A stretch of DNA of 28,287 bases, taken from NCBI GenBank assembly GCA_031266255.1, contig JAISBK010000066.1, positions 1 through 28,287 on the forward strand. Direction: 5' to 3'. Positions 1 through 7,552 of this stretch are shown here, piece by piece; position 1 is the stretch's first letter; each line of letters opens with the position of its first letter. The stretch comes from Treponema sp. (GTDB lineage: Bacteria; Spirochaetota; Spirochaetia; Treponematales; Breznakiellaceae). The notes under the pieces were generated by a model that saw only the letters and a program-made list of their open reading frames with translations, made no database searches and was not told the DNA's origin. The translations under genes were made by a program, and so were the position numbers.

Positions 1-392
1 GTAGTACCATCGGTCAGGAGCATACTGCGAGCCTTATAAATCCGCACTATCGCGGCAAGCTCCGCTTCACCGGCCAGTTCTGCTTCCGCTAAGGCATGGT
101 TCCAGACCACATCCGCCTCTTCAGAACGGCCCAGGGAGTACAAAATAGTCCCTCGTGCGAGCCCTTCCCGAATGAGCAGTTCAGGATCATCCGTACTGAC
201 TGCAAGGCGGCGGGCCTCCTCAAGCAGGATCAGCGCCTGCTCATAATTCCCCTGATCCATGGCGTTATGCACCAGATCCAACTGGGTAGTAACCATGTTC
301 TTGACCGCGACCGTCGCTGCAGGCCGCTTAGGTGCGGAGGAACAGCCCTCCAGCAGCAGTAAACTGAGCGCAAGGCCAAACCAGGGCCTCAC
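1..392 (-). CDS. Putative lipoprotein with helical repeat-like region, partial (3' end outside window)
   Basis: Reading from a GTG at 392 gives a short basic start, a hydrophobic stretch rich in Leu and then LLLLEGCSSA, a lipobox with Cys at about residue 17, so the product should be a lipidated envelope protein. The mature part continues as NYEQALILLEEARRLA and ILYSLGRSEEADVVWNHALAEAE, an alternating helical pattern that resembles TPR repeats. The GTG lies inside the ilvB stop (GTGA, 4-base overlap), which points to translational coupling with ilvB; no strong ribosome binding site is visible, as expected for a coupled start. At least 130 codons are present and the gene runs off the left edge. 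The lipoprotein call is well supported by the lipobox; TPR is an impression from pattern only, and no function can be given. Confidence 0.72.
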   Translation of the reverse strand, partial: MRPWFGLALSLLLLEGCSSAPKRPAATVAVKNMVTTQLDLVHNAMDQGNYEQALILLEEARRLAVSTDDPELLIREGLARGTILYSLGRSEEADVVWNHALAEAELAGEAELAAIVRIYKARSMLLTDGT

Positions 393-2116
393 AATAGCTG
401 CTCGTCAAGCGGCTTGCCCCCAGGAACCATGGGCAGCACTTTTTCGTCGCAAGGGATACGGGCATCAATCAGTGCAGGCTTACCCTTGCGGAGTTCTTGT
501 ACCGCTTTACCCAAGACCTCCATAAACGCCTCTGCATCCTCTGCACGGTAACCTGCAATACCATAAGCCTCGGCGAGTTTTACAAAGTCCGGAGGGCGAT
601 CCAGGATGGTTTCTGCGTAACGTCCCTCATAGAAAAGCGTTTGCCATTGCCTAACCATACCTAAGACCCGGTTGTTTAGGATCAGGATAAGCAGCGGAAT
701 CTGGTAAGCGACAAGGGTCGCCAGTTCCCCGCAGTTCATCCTAAAGGAACCGTCCCCGGTAAAGAGCACTACCGGCTTATCAGGGTTGGCGATCTTCGCC
801 CCTGTTGCAGCGCCCAGGCCAAAGCCCATAGTCCCCAGCCCCCCTGAACTGATAAAGCTGCGGGGTTGGGTAATCGGGTAAAATTGGGCAGTCCACATCT
901 GATGCTGCCCTACATCGGTTACTACCAGGGCCTCTCTTCCCAGGGCCTGGGCGGTTTCCTCAATGATAAATCGGGGATGAAGGCCTCCTGAAGTAGTCTC
1001 CCGTTTATTGGCCTGGGGCACTATGGTCTTCCAGGTTTCAATATCCTGCTTCCAGGCAGTTTCCCGCTTTGGGGGAAGCCGAGCCAGCACCTGGGTGAGG
1101 ATCTTTTGTATATCCCCCACCACCCAGGCTTCAACCTTGACGTTTTTGTTAATCTCCGCAGGGTCAATGTCAAAGTGCAGGATCCGGGCTCCTGAGGCGA
1201 AGGTATCCGTACAACTGGTAACCCGTTCGGAAAATCGGGCGCCAACAGCCACCAGGAGATCCCCCTGCTGCACGGCTCGGTTAGATGCCACGGTTCCATG
1301 CATCCCCAAAAGCCCGGTATACAGGGGATGATCGAAGGGAATAGCCCCCACACCCATGAGGCTTACCGAGACCGGCGCATGAAGCTGCTCTGCCAGAAGG
1401 CGGAGTTCTTCTGAAGCACCGGAAAGAATCACCCCCCCACCGGCGTAGATCACCGGCCGCTTTGCCTCGGTGAGCATGGCGACGGCCTGGGCTATATCCG
1501 CATCGGTAAAGGTAGTTTCTTCAATCCGCCGGGTAAGCCGCAGCGCCCTGGCGCGGCGGGTACCATCAGGAATCCCTTGGGTTTTGGCTTGGGGAATCCA
1601 TGCTCCCAGGCACGCGGTAATGTCTTTGGGAATATCAATGAGTACCGGCCCAGGCCTGCCGGAGGCTGCCACCAGAAAGGCCTCTCGTACAATATCAGCC
1701 AATTCACCCACCTCTTTGACGATCCAGTTGTGTTTGACAATGGGCATGGTAATGCCTGCAATATCCACTTCCTGAAAACTGTCCTTACCCAGGAGGGTAG
1801 TCACCACATTGCCGGTAATGGCCACTAAAGGAGACGAATCCATAGCCGCGGTGGCGATACCGGTTACTAGGTTCGTGGCCCCTGGGCCAGAGGTGGCAAT
1901 ACACACCCCCACCTTGCCCGTAGATCGGGCATAACCGTCTGCTGCGTGGGCTGCGTGCTGTTCATGGCTCACCAGGATATGCCGGATCCGGTCTTTTTGT
2001 TTGTATAACTCGTCATAAATAAACAACACCGCGCCTCCCGGATATCCAAATACCGTATCAACGCCCTGTTCAATCAAGGCCTCCACGAGAATCCGTGCGC
2101 CTGTATACTGCATCAT
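389..2116 (-). CDS. ilvB: Acetolactate synthase, large (catalytic) subunit
   Basis: Condenses two pyruvates (or pyruvate with 2-oxobutyrate) to acetohydroxy acids, the first common step of valine, leucine and isoleucine synthesis; cytoplasmic, using thiamine diphosphate and FAD. The 575 residues match the usual family length. The N-terminal PYR domain has GYPGGAV and the catalytic Glu in SHEQHAAHAADG (Glu52); SGPGATNLVTGIA follows at about 76-88; the C-terminal PP domain has the ThDP/Mg motif GDGSFRMN at 454-461 with the closing Asn-Asn near 481-482. The start is a double ATG about 7-10 bases after AAGGA. It lies 27 bp after ilvD, so the two are almost surely co-transcribed. The regulatory subunit (ilvN) and ketol-acid reductoisomerase (ilvC) are not in this window. 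The anabolic type is favoured by the ilvD neighbour. Confidence 0.96.
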   Translation of the reverse strand: MMQYTGARILVEALIEQGVDTVFGYPGGAVLFIYDELYKQKDRIRHILVSHEQHAAHAADGYARSTGKVGVCIATSGPGATNLVTGIATAAMDSSPLVAITGNVVTTLLGKDSFQEVDIAGITMPIVKHNWIVKEVGELADIVREAFLVAASGRPGPVLIDIPKDITACLGAWIPQAKTQGIPDGTRRARALRLTRRIEETTFTDADIAQAVAMLTEAKRPVIYAGGGVILSGASEELRLLAEQLHAPVSVSLMGVGAIPFDHPLYTGLLGMHGTVASNRAVQQGDLLVAVGARFSERVTSCTDTFASGARILHFDIDPAEINKNVKVEAWVVGDIQKILTQVLARLPPKRETAWKQDIETWKTIVPQANKRETTSGGLHPRFIIEETAQALGREALVVTDVGQHQMWTAQFYPITQPRSFISSGGLGTMGFGLGAATGAKIANPDKPVVLFTGDGSFRMNCGELATLVAYQIPLLILILNNRVLGMVRQWQTLFYEGRYAETILDRPPDFVKLAEAYGIAGYRAEDAEAFMEVLGKAVQELRKGKPALIDARIPCDEKVLPMVPGGKPLDEQLL

Positions 2117-2143
2117 TTTTATTCCTTAACTTTGATATTCCCG

Positions 2144-3802
2144 CTATTCCCGCAGGATGGCCCCGGTAGCTGCGGAACCTACCTGCCGGGCATACCGGGC
2201 CAAATAGCCGGTCTGTACTTTGGGGGGCAGCGGCTTCCAGGCAGCTTTGCGCGCTTCGATTACCTCTGCTGCCACCTGGATGTGGATGGTCCTGTCTGCA
2301 ATATCAATGACGATCATATCCCCTTCTTCAATAAGCGCGATAGGGCCGCCCTCTGCAGCCTCTGGGGAAACATGACCAATGGCCGCTCCCTTAGTAGCCC
2401 CAGAGAACCGACCATCGGTGATGAGGGCCACCTTATCATCCAGGCCCATACCGGCTAAGGCTGCGGTCGGGGCCAGCATTTCCTTCATACCTGGTCCGCC
2501 CCGCGGGCCTTCATACCGGATGACTATCACATCTCCTGGGTTGATATTCCCGCCCATGATGGCATCGAATGCCGCTTCTTCAGCATCAAAGATCCGGGCA
2601 GGTCCCCGGTGCTTCAGCATTGACGAGGCCACCGCACTCTGTTTGACCACACAACCATCGGGGGCCACATTTCCCTTGAGGGCCGCAAGTCCACCGGTGA
2701 GCGCATAGGGATTATCAATGGGCCGGATAACGGCGGTGTTCCGGTTCACCGCGGTTTTGACGCTGTCCCCCAGGACTCCATAGACCGTAGGCGCATCCAG
2801 GGTAATGAGGTTTCTTTTTGCCAGTTCTCCCAGTACTGCGGGAATCCCTCCTGCAGCATGGAGTTCTTCGATAGGCGTCGAACTGGCCGGGGCCAGCTTA
2901 CAGAGGTTCGGGGTTATTGCGCTGACCTGGTTCAAAAGGTCGAGATTCAGCGTAAATCCCGCTTCATGGGCAATGGCCGGCAGGTGCAGCGCGGTATTGG
3001 TGGAACAGCCCAGGGCCATATCCAGGGCCAGGGCGTTCATAAAGGCTTTTTCGGTGAGGATCGACCGGGGCCGGATGTCTTTCTGCAAAACGTCCAGGGC
3101 CAAAAGCCCGGTCTTCTTGGCCAGCCGCAGCCGTTCAGCCATAACCGCGGGGATAGTACCATTCCCAGGCAGGGCCATGCCTAAGGCTTCGGTAACGCAG
3201 TTCATGGAATTCGCGGTGAACATCCCTGAACAGGACCCGCAACCCGGACATGCGGTTTCTTCCAGGGCCACAAGCTCTGCTTGGTCCATCGTACCGGCAC
3301 TTACTGCACCTACCGCCTCATACACCGTGGTAAAGGTCAGAGGTTTACCATCTTTCCGGCCTGCCAACATAGGACCGCCGGAAACAAAGACCGCAGGCAT
3401 GTTGAGCCGAGCGGTTGCCATGAGCATCCCCGGAACGATCTTATCGCAGTTGGGGATACAGATAAGGCCATCGAAACCGTGGGCCATGACCATACATTCG
3501 ATAGAATCCGCAATGAGTTCTCGGGTTGCCAGGGAATACCGCATCCCCTCGTGACCCATGGCAATCCCATCGCACACGCCGATTACGGGAAACCGTACCG
3601 GCACTCCCCCGGCCAGACGTACCCCCGCTGCCGCGGCCCGGGCAATGGTGTCCAAGTGCACATGGCCGGGTACGATCTCGCTTTGTGCCACCGCAATACC
3701 GATAAGGGGCCTTGCCAATTCTTCATCGATGAACCCCAGGGCCTTAAACAAGGACCGATGGGGCGCCCGGGTAATCCCTTTCTTTACCATATCACTTCTC
3801 AT
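2144..3802 (-). CDS. ilvD: Dihydroxy-acid dehydratase
   Basis: Dehydrates 2,3-dihydroxy-isovalerate and 2,3-dihydroxy-3-methylvalerate to the 2-oxo acids of valine/leucine and isoleucine synthesis, using an Fe-S cluster. The 552 residues are full family length. Family signatures are plain: RSDMVKKGITRAPHRSLF at the start, IGVCDGIAMGHEGM near 74-87, the cluster/Mg region NCDKIVPG (Cys119-Asp-Lys121), and CPGCGSCSGMFTANSM with Cys185, Cys188 and Cys191. The ATG is preceded by AAGGAG at good spacing. It precedes ilvB in the same transcript. Nothing looks truncated. Confidence 0.96.
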   Translation of the reverse strand: MRSDMVKKGITRAPHRSLFKALGFIDEELARPLIGIAVAQSEIVPGHVHLDTIARAAAAGVRLAGGVPVRFPVIGVCDGIAMGHEGMRYSLATRELIADSIECMVMAHGFDGLICIPNCDKIVPGMLMATARLNMPAVFVSGGPMLAGRKDGKPLTFTTVYEAVGAVSAGTMDQAELVALEETACPGCGSCSGMFTANSMNCVTEALGMALPGNGTIPAVMAERLRLAKKTGLLALDVLQKDIRPRSILTEKAFMNALALDMALGCSTNTALHLPAIAHEAGFTLNLDLLNQVSAITPNLCKLAPASSTPIEELHAAGGIPAVLGELAKRNLITLDAPTVYGVLGDSVKTAVNRNTAVIRPIDNPYALTGGLAALKGNVAPDGCVVKQSAVASSMLKHRGPARIFDAEEAAFDAIMGGNINPGDVIVIRYEGPRGGPGMKEMLAPTAALAGMGLDDKVALITDGRFSGATKGAAIGHVSPEAAEGGPIALIEEGDMIVIDIADRTIHIQVAAEVIEARKAAWKPLPPKVQTGYLARYARQVGSAATGAILRE

Positions 3803-3827
3803 ATAGTGCTCCTTATCCTGTATCGGT

Positions 3828-3856
3828 ATTGTCTATTTTCTTGCTATGATTTTCAA
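3828..3856 (-). promoter_or_regulatory. Candidate sigma-70 promoter for ilvD-ilvB
   Basis: On the minus strand TTGAAA (3856-3851) and GACAAT (3833-3828) are separated by 17 bases. The first transcribed base would fall about 20 bases before the ilvD ATG, leaving room for the AAGGAG site. The -10 matches consensus at only four of six positions, so this is a modest candidate; transcription from the upstream TSCPD gene is the alternative. Confidence 0.35.
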
Positions 3857-3908
3857 GCCCATAGCGCTTATGTTCCAGAGCCCCAGACTTCAATCGCGGA
3901 AACGACAA

Positions 3909-3944
3909 GAGCCAGTCAAAACTCGTCTCAGTTTTGACTGGCTC
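3909..3944. repeat. Perfect 14-bp inverted repeat (palindromic hairpin) between the TSCPD gene and ilvD
   Basis: GAGCCAGTCAAAAC at 3909-3922 pairs perfectly with GTTTTGACTGGCTC at 3931-3944 around an 8-base loop. There is no clear run of T on either strand, so it is not a classical intrinsic terminator, although it could still end or attenuate the TSCPD transcript. Its outer GAGCC/GGCTC and inner CAAAAC/GTTTT pattern is like hairpins at 4435-4466 and partly at 11561-11602, suggesting a repeat family. Confidence 0.7.
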
Positions 3945-3982
3945 AACTATTACGTTAACAAGAAGAACTGGTTTGACTCCCT

Positions 3983-4261
3983 TCAGCCGGTTGAGGCTTG
4001 TTTTTCTTGTTTCTCTTGTAGACGAAGAACCTTGCTTACCGCTGTAGCTAATTGATCCCCACACGACGTTGGCCGGCCATTACACTGGATACCTTTGAGC
4101 CGTTTGATAAGCTCCCCGGTTTCCATACCTTCTACCAGGATGGAAATGGCTTTAAGATTCCCGTTACAGCCATTCTCAAAGACCAGATCATGAACTTTAT
4201 TATCCCGTATATTAAACCGAATCTTTGTTGAGCAAGTTCCCGTGGTAATATATTCATACAT
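3983..4261 (-). CDS. TSCPD domain-containing protein (TIGR03905-like)
   Basis: A 92-residue protein built as a single TSCPD domain: YEYITTGTCSTKIRFNI at the start, VHDLVFENGCNGNLKAI in the middle and the naming motif PTSCGDQLA near residues 64-72. The family is also found as a C-terminal extension of class II (B12-dependent) ribonucleotide reductases and as small stand-alone proteins; the stand-alone form has no established function. The conserved Cys residues suggest metal binding. The ATG follows AGAGAGGAAAG at suitable distance. A low-complexity Gln/Glu/Lys tail (RLQEKQEKQASTG) ends the protein. It is transcribed toward ilvD but separated by about 180 bases and a strong hairpin. Confidence 0.82.
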   Translation of the reverse strand: MYEYITTGTCSTKIRFNIRDNKVHDLVFENGCNGNLKAISILVEGMETGELIKRLKGIQCNGRPTSCGDQLATAVSKVLRLQEKQEKQASTG

Positions 4262-4391
4262 ACTTATGCTTTCCTCTCTTTATGATTATTACCGCTTTAT
4301 TTACGGGATTTCAATAGGGATCTTCTGAGGCCTTGGGGGAGCTTTCCCTGGATCGTGATCAAACCCGTTTGGTAGTCCTTTTATTATCAGA

Positions 4392-4431
4392 TTGAAATAT
4401 CCTATGATATGGGATAGTATTAAGGTATAAT
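4392..4431 (+). promoter_or_regulatory. Candidate promoter(s) for the cyclic-nucleotide regulator
   Basis: TTGAAA at 4392-4397 and TAGTAT at 4415-4420 are 17 bases apart; a perfect TATAAT also occurs at 4426-4431 but without a good -35 at 17 bases. Either would produce a leader of roughly 130-145 bases before the ATG at 4572. Which hexamer is used cannot be decided by eye. Confidence 0.4.
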
Positions 4432-4434
4432 TAT

Positions 4435-4550
4435 GGCTCTTGCAAAACGTGAGTTTTGTAAGAGCCGCCGCTTAAAAAGTATGTTTCCCAGCCCTGAGGT
4501 GAGAAACTGCAAGAGCCGATGCAAAACCAACCGGGTTTTGTAAGAGCCTC
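4435..4550 (+). repeat. Structured leader with inverted and direct repeats ahead of the cyclic-nucleotide regulator
   Basis: GGCTCTTGCAAAAC (4435-4448) pairs with GTTTTGTAAGAGCC (4453-4466) with one G-T wobble and a 4-base loop. The same right arm, GTTTTGTAAGAGCC, recurs exactly at 4535-4548, where it can form a second smaller hairpin CAAAACC/GGTTTTG (4522-4528 with 4534-4540). GCAAGAGCC also appears at 4509-4517. The first arm can therefore pair with either later copy, giving two alternative folds. The region lies just before the ribosome binding site GAGGGG (4561-4566). No known riboswitch is recognised. Confidence 0.65.
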
Positions 4551-4571
4551 TATGAATTATGAGGGGACATA

Positions 4572-5804
4572 ATGGCAGAAAAACCACAGATAACCTTAGC
4601 GACCTTTAAGAAAGACGCGTATATTATTTTTGAAGGGCCACAGCCTGCTAATCGTTTTTTTATCATCCGTGAAGGACAGGTGCGGTGTATCAATGAAACC
4701 GGTGTAGTTAAAAAAGAGGGAGATATCCTGGTTCCCGGTGATTTCTTTGGGGTCATTGCAACTATATCCGCTCATAGTCATATTGAAACTGCTCAGGCCC
4801 TCACCGATGTGGTGCTCATCTCTGTTCAGAGAAACCAGTTTGAGGGATTGGTCCAGTATAACACCCCCATCGCTATGAAGATTATCCTGTACTTTTCTCA
4901 GCACATGCGGTATTTAAACGAAACCCTAGCCAAGCTTTCTTTGAAGCAAATACCTAAGGAAGAAGGGGAGGATGGGTTGGTGCTCTTTAATACCGGGGAA
5001 TTCTATGATAACCATAGGTCGTATACACAGGCTTATTATGCGTATCATCAGTACAATACCTACTATCCCCAAGGTTCTTATGTACAGAAGGCCAAGGACC
5101 GGATGGAGGAGATTACGTCTTATATTAAGCCGGATGCCTTTGCATTCAACCAAACCGAAGTAACCAGAACGTATACTAAGGATACCATCTTGTTTGCCGA
5201 AGGAGAACCAGGGGATGAACTCTTTATCCTCCAGAGTGGATCGGTAAAGATTACCAGAATTACCAATGGTAATGAAGTACTCCTTGCAGTGCTTAAACCA
5301 ACTAATATATTTGGGGAAATGGCCTTACTTGAATCCAAGCCCCGGTCGGCAAATGCTATAGCCTATGAAGATTGTACGGTGATGACGGTCAACTTGAAGA
5401 ATTTTCAGCACATGGCTCAAACCAATCCCCAGATTATCACTCGCTTGACCAAGCTCCTGGCTGAACGCTTATGGGTCAGTTACAAACAAGTGGCCAATAC
5501 CTGCATTGCCGATCCGGTAGGCCGTATGTACGATGCGCTGCTCACGAATCTTGAAAAGAACCGGGTACCCATGCAGCCGAATTCTTCGTATACCTTTGAT
5601 TTCGGACCTAAAGAACTTGCTGCTATGGTGGGGATCTCCCCGGAAAAGACCTCTGCTGTCTTACAGAGACTGCTAAACGAGAGTACCTTCATAAAGGTGG
5701 TGGATAATAAGATGTATACCTCCAATGTGGTAGATATCGTAAAACAAAATACCCTGTACAAGAGGCTACACCGGCGTAATCAATCCATTAACGCGCATAA
5801 TTGA
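4572..5804 (+). CDS. Regulator with two cyclic nucleotide-binding domains and a C-terminal winged HTH (Crp/Fnr-like)
   Basis: The 410 residues hold a first cNMP-binding beta-roll (about 5-120), a helical linker (about 134-180, FNTGEFYDNHRSYTQAYYAYHQ, TPR-like), a second cNMP domain (about 190-305) and a Crp-type HTH (about 341-375, GPKELAAMVGISPEKTSAVL). The second domain has a textbook phosphate-binding cassette, FGEMALLESKPRSANAI, with Glu249 and Arg258 that contact cyclic nucleotide. The first domain reads GDFFGVIATISAHSHIETA and lacks both residues, so it probably does not bind cAMP in the usual way. The start is ATG after GAGGGG. The adenylate cyclase gene follows on the same strand, so cAMP is the likely ligand. 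Treponemes have similar two-domain proteins. DNA targets are unknown. Confidence 0.88.
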   Translation: MAEKPQITLATFKKDAYIIFEGPQPANRFFIIREGQVRCINETGVVKKEGDILVPGDFFGVIATISAHSHIETAQALTDVVLISVQRNQFEGLVQYNTPIAMKIILYFSQHMRYLNETLAKLSLKQIPKEEGEDGLVLFNTGEFYDNHRSYTQAYYAYHQYNTYYPQGSYVQKAKDRMEEITSYIKPDAFAFNQTEVTRTYTKDTILFAEGEPGDELFILQSGSVKITRITNGNEVLLAVLKPTNIFGEMALLESKPRSANAIAYEDCTVMTVNLKNFQHMAQTNPQIITRLTKLLAERLWVSYKQVANTCIADPVGRMYDALLTNLEKNRVPMQPNSSYTFDFGPKELAAMVGISPEKTSAVLQRLLNESTFIKVVDNKMYTSNVVDIVKQNTLYKRLHRRNQSINAHN

Positions 5805-5847
5805 GGCTTTCCCAAAATTAACCGGATTTTAGGAATAGTTCTCTGTA

Positions 5848-5876
5848 TTGAGCATGAGCGGCTTCTTTACTATATT
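5848..5876 (+). promoter_or_regulatory. Candidate sigma-70 promoter giving a leaderless adenylate cyclase transcript
   Basis: TTGAGC (5848-5853) and TATATT (5871-5876) are spaced by exactly 17 bases. The expected start point is at or within a base or two of the GTG at 5883, and no Shine-Dalgarno sequence precedes that GTG. This is consistent with a leaderless mRNA. Confidence 0.5.
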
Positions 5877-5882
5877 GAATAG

Positions 5883-7541
5883 GTGAAGATTAGGGTCAAA
5901 ATACTTTTGGTGGTGTTGCCGCTTTTAACGGTTGCAGTGGTCATGGTGGGGATTTCTTCCTATTTGTTTGCCACCACTGCGGTTAAGCGCGTGGCCGTTG
6001 ATTTTTTGAATTTTATGGCCGAAGAAGTTAGGAATTATGCAGATGGTCAGTGGAATCTCCTGGTGGATAATGACGTAACCGGGGATCCCCTGATGGAAAA
6101 TGCCGCTAAACTCGCGGTGGAAAGTTTTGCCCTGGGGATCCTAAGGAGTGATACCCAAGTCATCTTTGCCTTAGATGCTCAGGGTATGGTAGACATGATC
6201 GTAGGACAGGGATCCCTTTTGCCGGAAGAACAGGAAGCCCTCATAGGCTATAGCGCAGAAAACAGCCGGGACTTCATCACCATAAAAGTGGGGGGAATTA
6301 CCCGAGTCGCCTATACCATTCCCTTTACCCCCTTTTCCTGGCAGCTTTTTATTACCGAAGAACGGAGCCGGTTTTACGGAACCGTAGAACAGATTTTTAG
6401 AACCACCCTGTATATCTTTATAGGTACCTTGATAGCGGGTATTTTTATCCTCTTTATTATGGCTCAGTATTTAACCAAACCTATGGAAGCCTTGGTTAAA
6501 ACCATGAGAAACATCATAGAATCCAATAACCTGAATGAATCGGTGACCGTGTATTACAATGATGAGATAGGGCAGCTCACCGCAACCTTTAATCGGATGC
6601 TGCAGAGCCTTTCTGCTGCCTACGAACAGGTTAAGCAGTACGCGTTTGATGCTGCAGTGGCGCAGAAACGGGAAATGAAGATCCGCAATGTGTTTCAGTT
6701 GTATGTTCCCAAGGATGTGATTGACGAAGTTTTTATCAATCCTGAAAAAATGCTCATCGGTAATAACCGGGAAATAGCGATTCTGTTCTCAGACATCCGC
6801 AGTTTTACCACCATCTCCGAACGTATGGCCCCAGATGACTTGGTCAATTCTCTAAACCGGTACTTTTCGATTATGGTCAATATCATTATGGATCGCAACG
6901 GGGTGGTAGATAAGTATATCGGAGATGCGATTATGGCTATTTTTGGCGCTCCGGTATCCCATGAAAACGATGCCCTTTCTTCAGTAATAGCAGGACTTGA
7001 GATGATGGATAGGCTTCACGAGTTTAATGATGCCCAAAAAGGGTTCGGTGCACCGGAATTTCACATTGGTGTGGGGATCAACTATGGCATCGTAACCGTA
7101 GGAAATATCGGGTGCGACAAAAAAATGAACTATACGGTGATTGGGGATTCGGTAAACCTGGCATCCCGTTTGGAAGGGCTTACCAAGAAATACCAAGAGC
7201 CGGTGATCTTTTCACAAGGGGTCTATGAAAAAATTGACCAGGATCTTCCCTGCCGGATCATAGATCGGGTGGCGGTCAAAGGAAAGACCCAGGGGCAGCC
7301 CATCTTTACCAGCCGATTGCAATTAACCGATAAGGAACAAGCAGCTTGGAACTATCACGAGGAAGCGGCCCAGTGGTATTATACGCGGGAATTTCAAAAA
7401 GCCCTTTCGGGATTTCAACAGGTCCTTACGCTCTTGCCTAAAGACCCTGCAGCCCTTCGTTTTAGGGAACGCTGCCGCCACTATATCACTAATCCTCCTC
7501 CTGGTGACTGGGATGGCGTTGAGATTATGACCGAAAAATGA
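5883..7541 (+). CDS. Membrane-bound class III adenylate cyclase with HAMP domain
   Basis: Makes cAMP from ATP. The 552-residue protein has a first membrane helix (about 7-29), an extracytoplasmic sensor region (about 30-172), a second helix (about 174-194), a HAMP linker (about 195-247) and a cyclase domain (about 293-475). Metal-binding Asp304 (LFSDIRSFTT) and Asp348 (DKYIGDAIMAIFG) are present; Lys344 and Thr418 (NYTVIGD) are the adenine-specifying pair of class IIIb enzymes; Asn425 and Arg429 (DSVNLASR) are the transition-state residues. A C-terminal TPR-like tail follows (EEAAQWYYTREFQKALSGFQQVL). The start is GTG without a visible ribosome binding site; the first helix requires a start this far upstream. 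It sits 78 bp after the cAMP-type regulator and ends only 11 bp from the convergent coiled-coil gene. Confidence 0.93.
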   Translation: MKIRVKILLVVLPLLTVAVVMVGISSYLFATTAVKRVAVDFLNFMAEEVRNYADGQWNLLVDNDVTGDPLMENAAKLAVESFALGILRSDTQVIFALDAQGMVDMIVGQGSLLPEEQEALIGYSAENSRDFITIKVGGITRVAYTIPFTPFSWQLFITEERSRFYGTVEQIFRTTLYIFIGTLIAGIFILFIMAQYLTKPMEALVKTMRNIIESNNLNESVTVYYNDEIGQLTATFNRMLQSLSAAYEQVKQYAFDAAVAQKREMKIRNVFQLYVPKDVIDEVFINPEKMLIGNNREIAILFSDIRSFTTISERMAPDDLVNSLNRYFSIMVNIIMDRNGVVDKYIGDAIMAIFGAPVSHENDALSSVIAGLEMMDRLHEFNDAQKGFGAPEFHIGVGINYGIVTVGNIGCDKKMNYTVIGDSVNLASRLEGLTKKYQEPVIFSQGVYEKIDQDLPCRIIDRVAVKGKTQGQPIFTSRLQLTDKEQAAWNYHEEAAQWYYTREFQKALSGFQQVLTLLPKDPAALRFRERCRHYITNPPPGDWDGVEIMTEK

Positions 7542-7552
7542 TGCCTTTGGCT

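Noticed and set aside
2805..3554. Long plus-strand open frame of 249 codons
   Set aside because: It lies entirely opposite ilvD, whose protein has full family motifs; the frame is open only because of the GC-biased third positions of ilvD.
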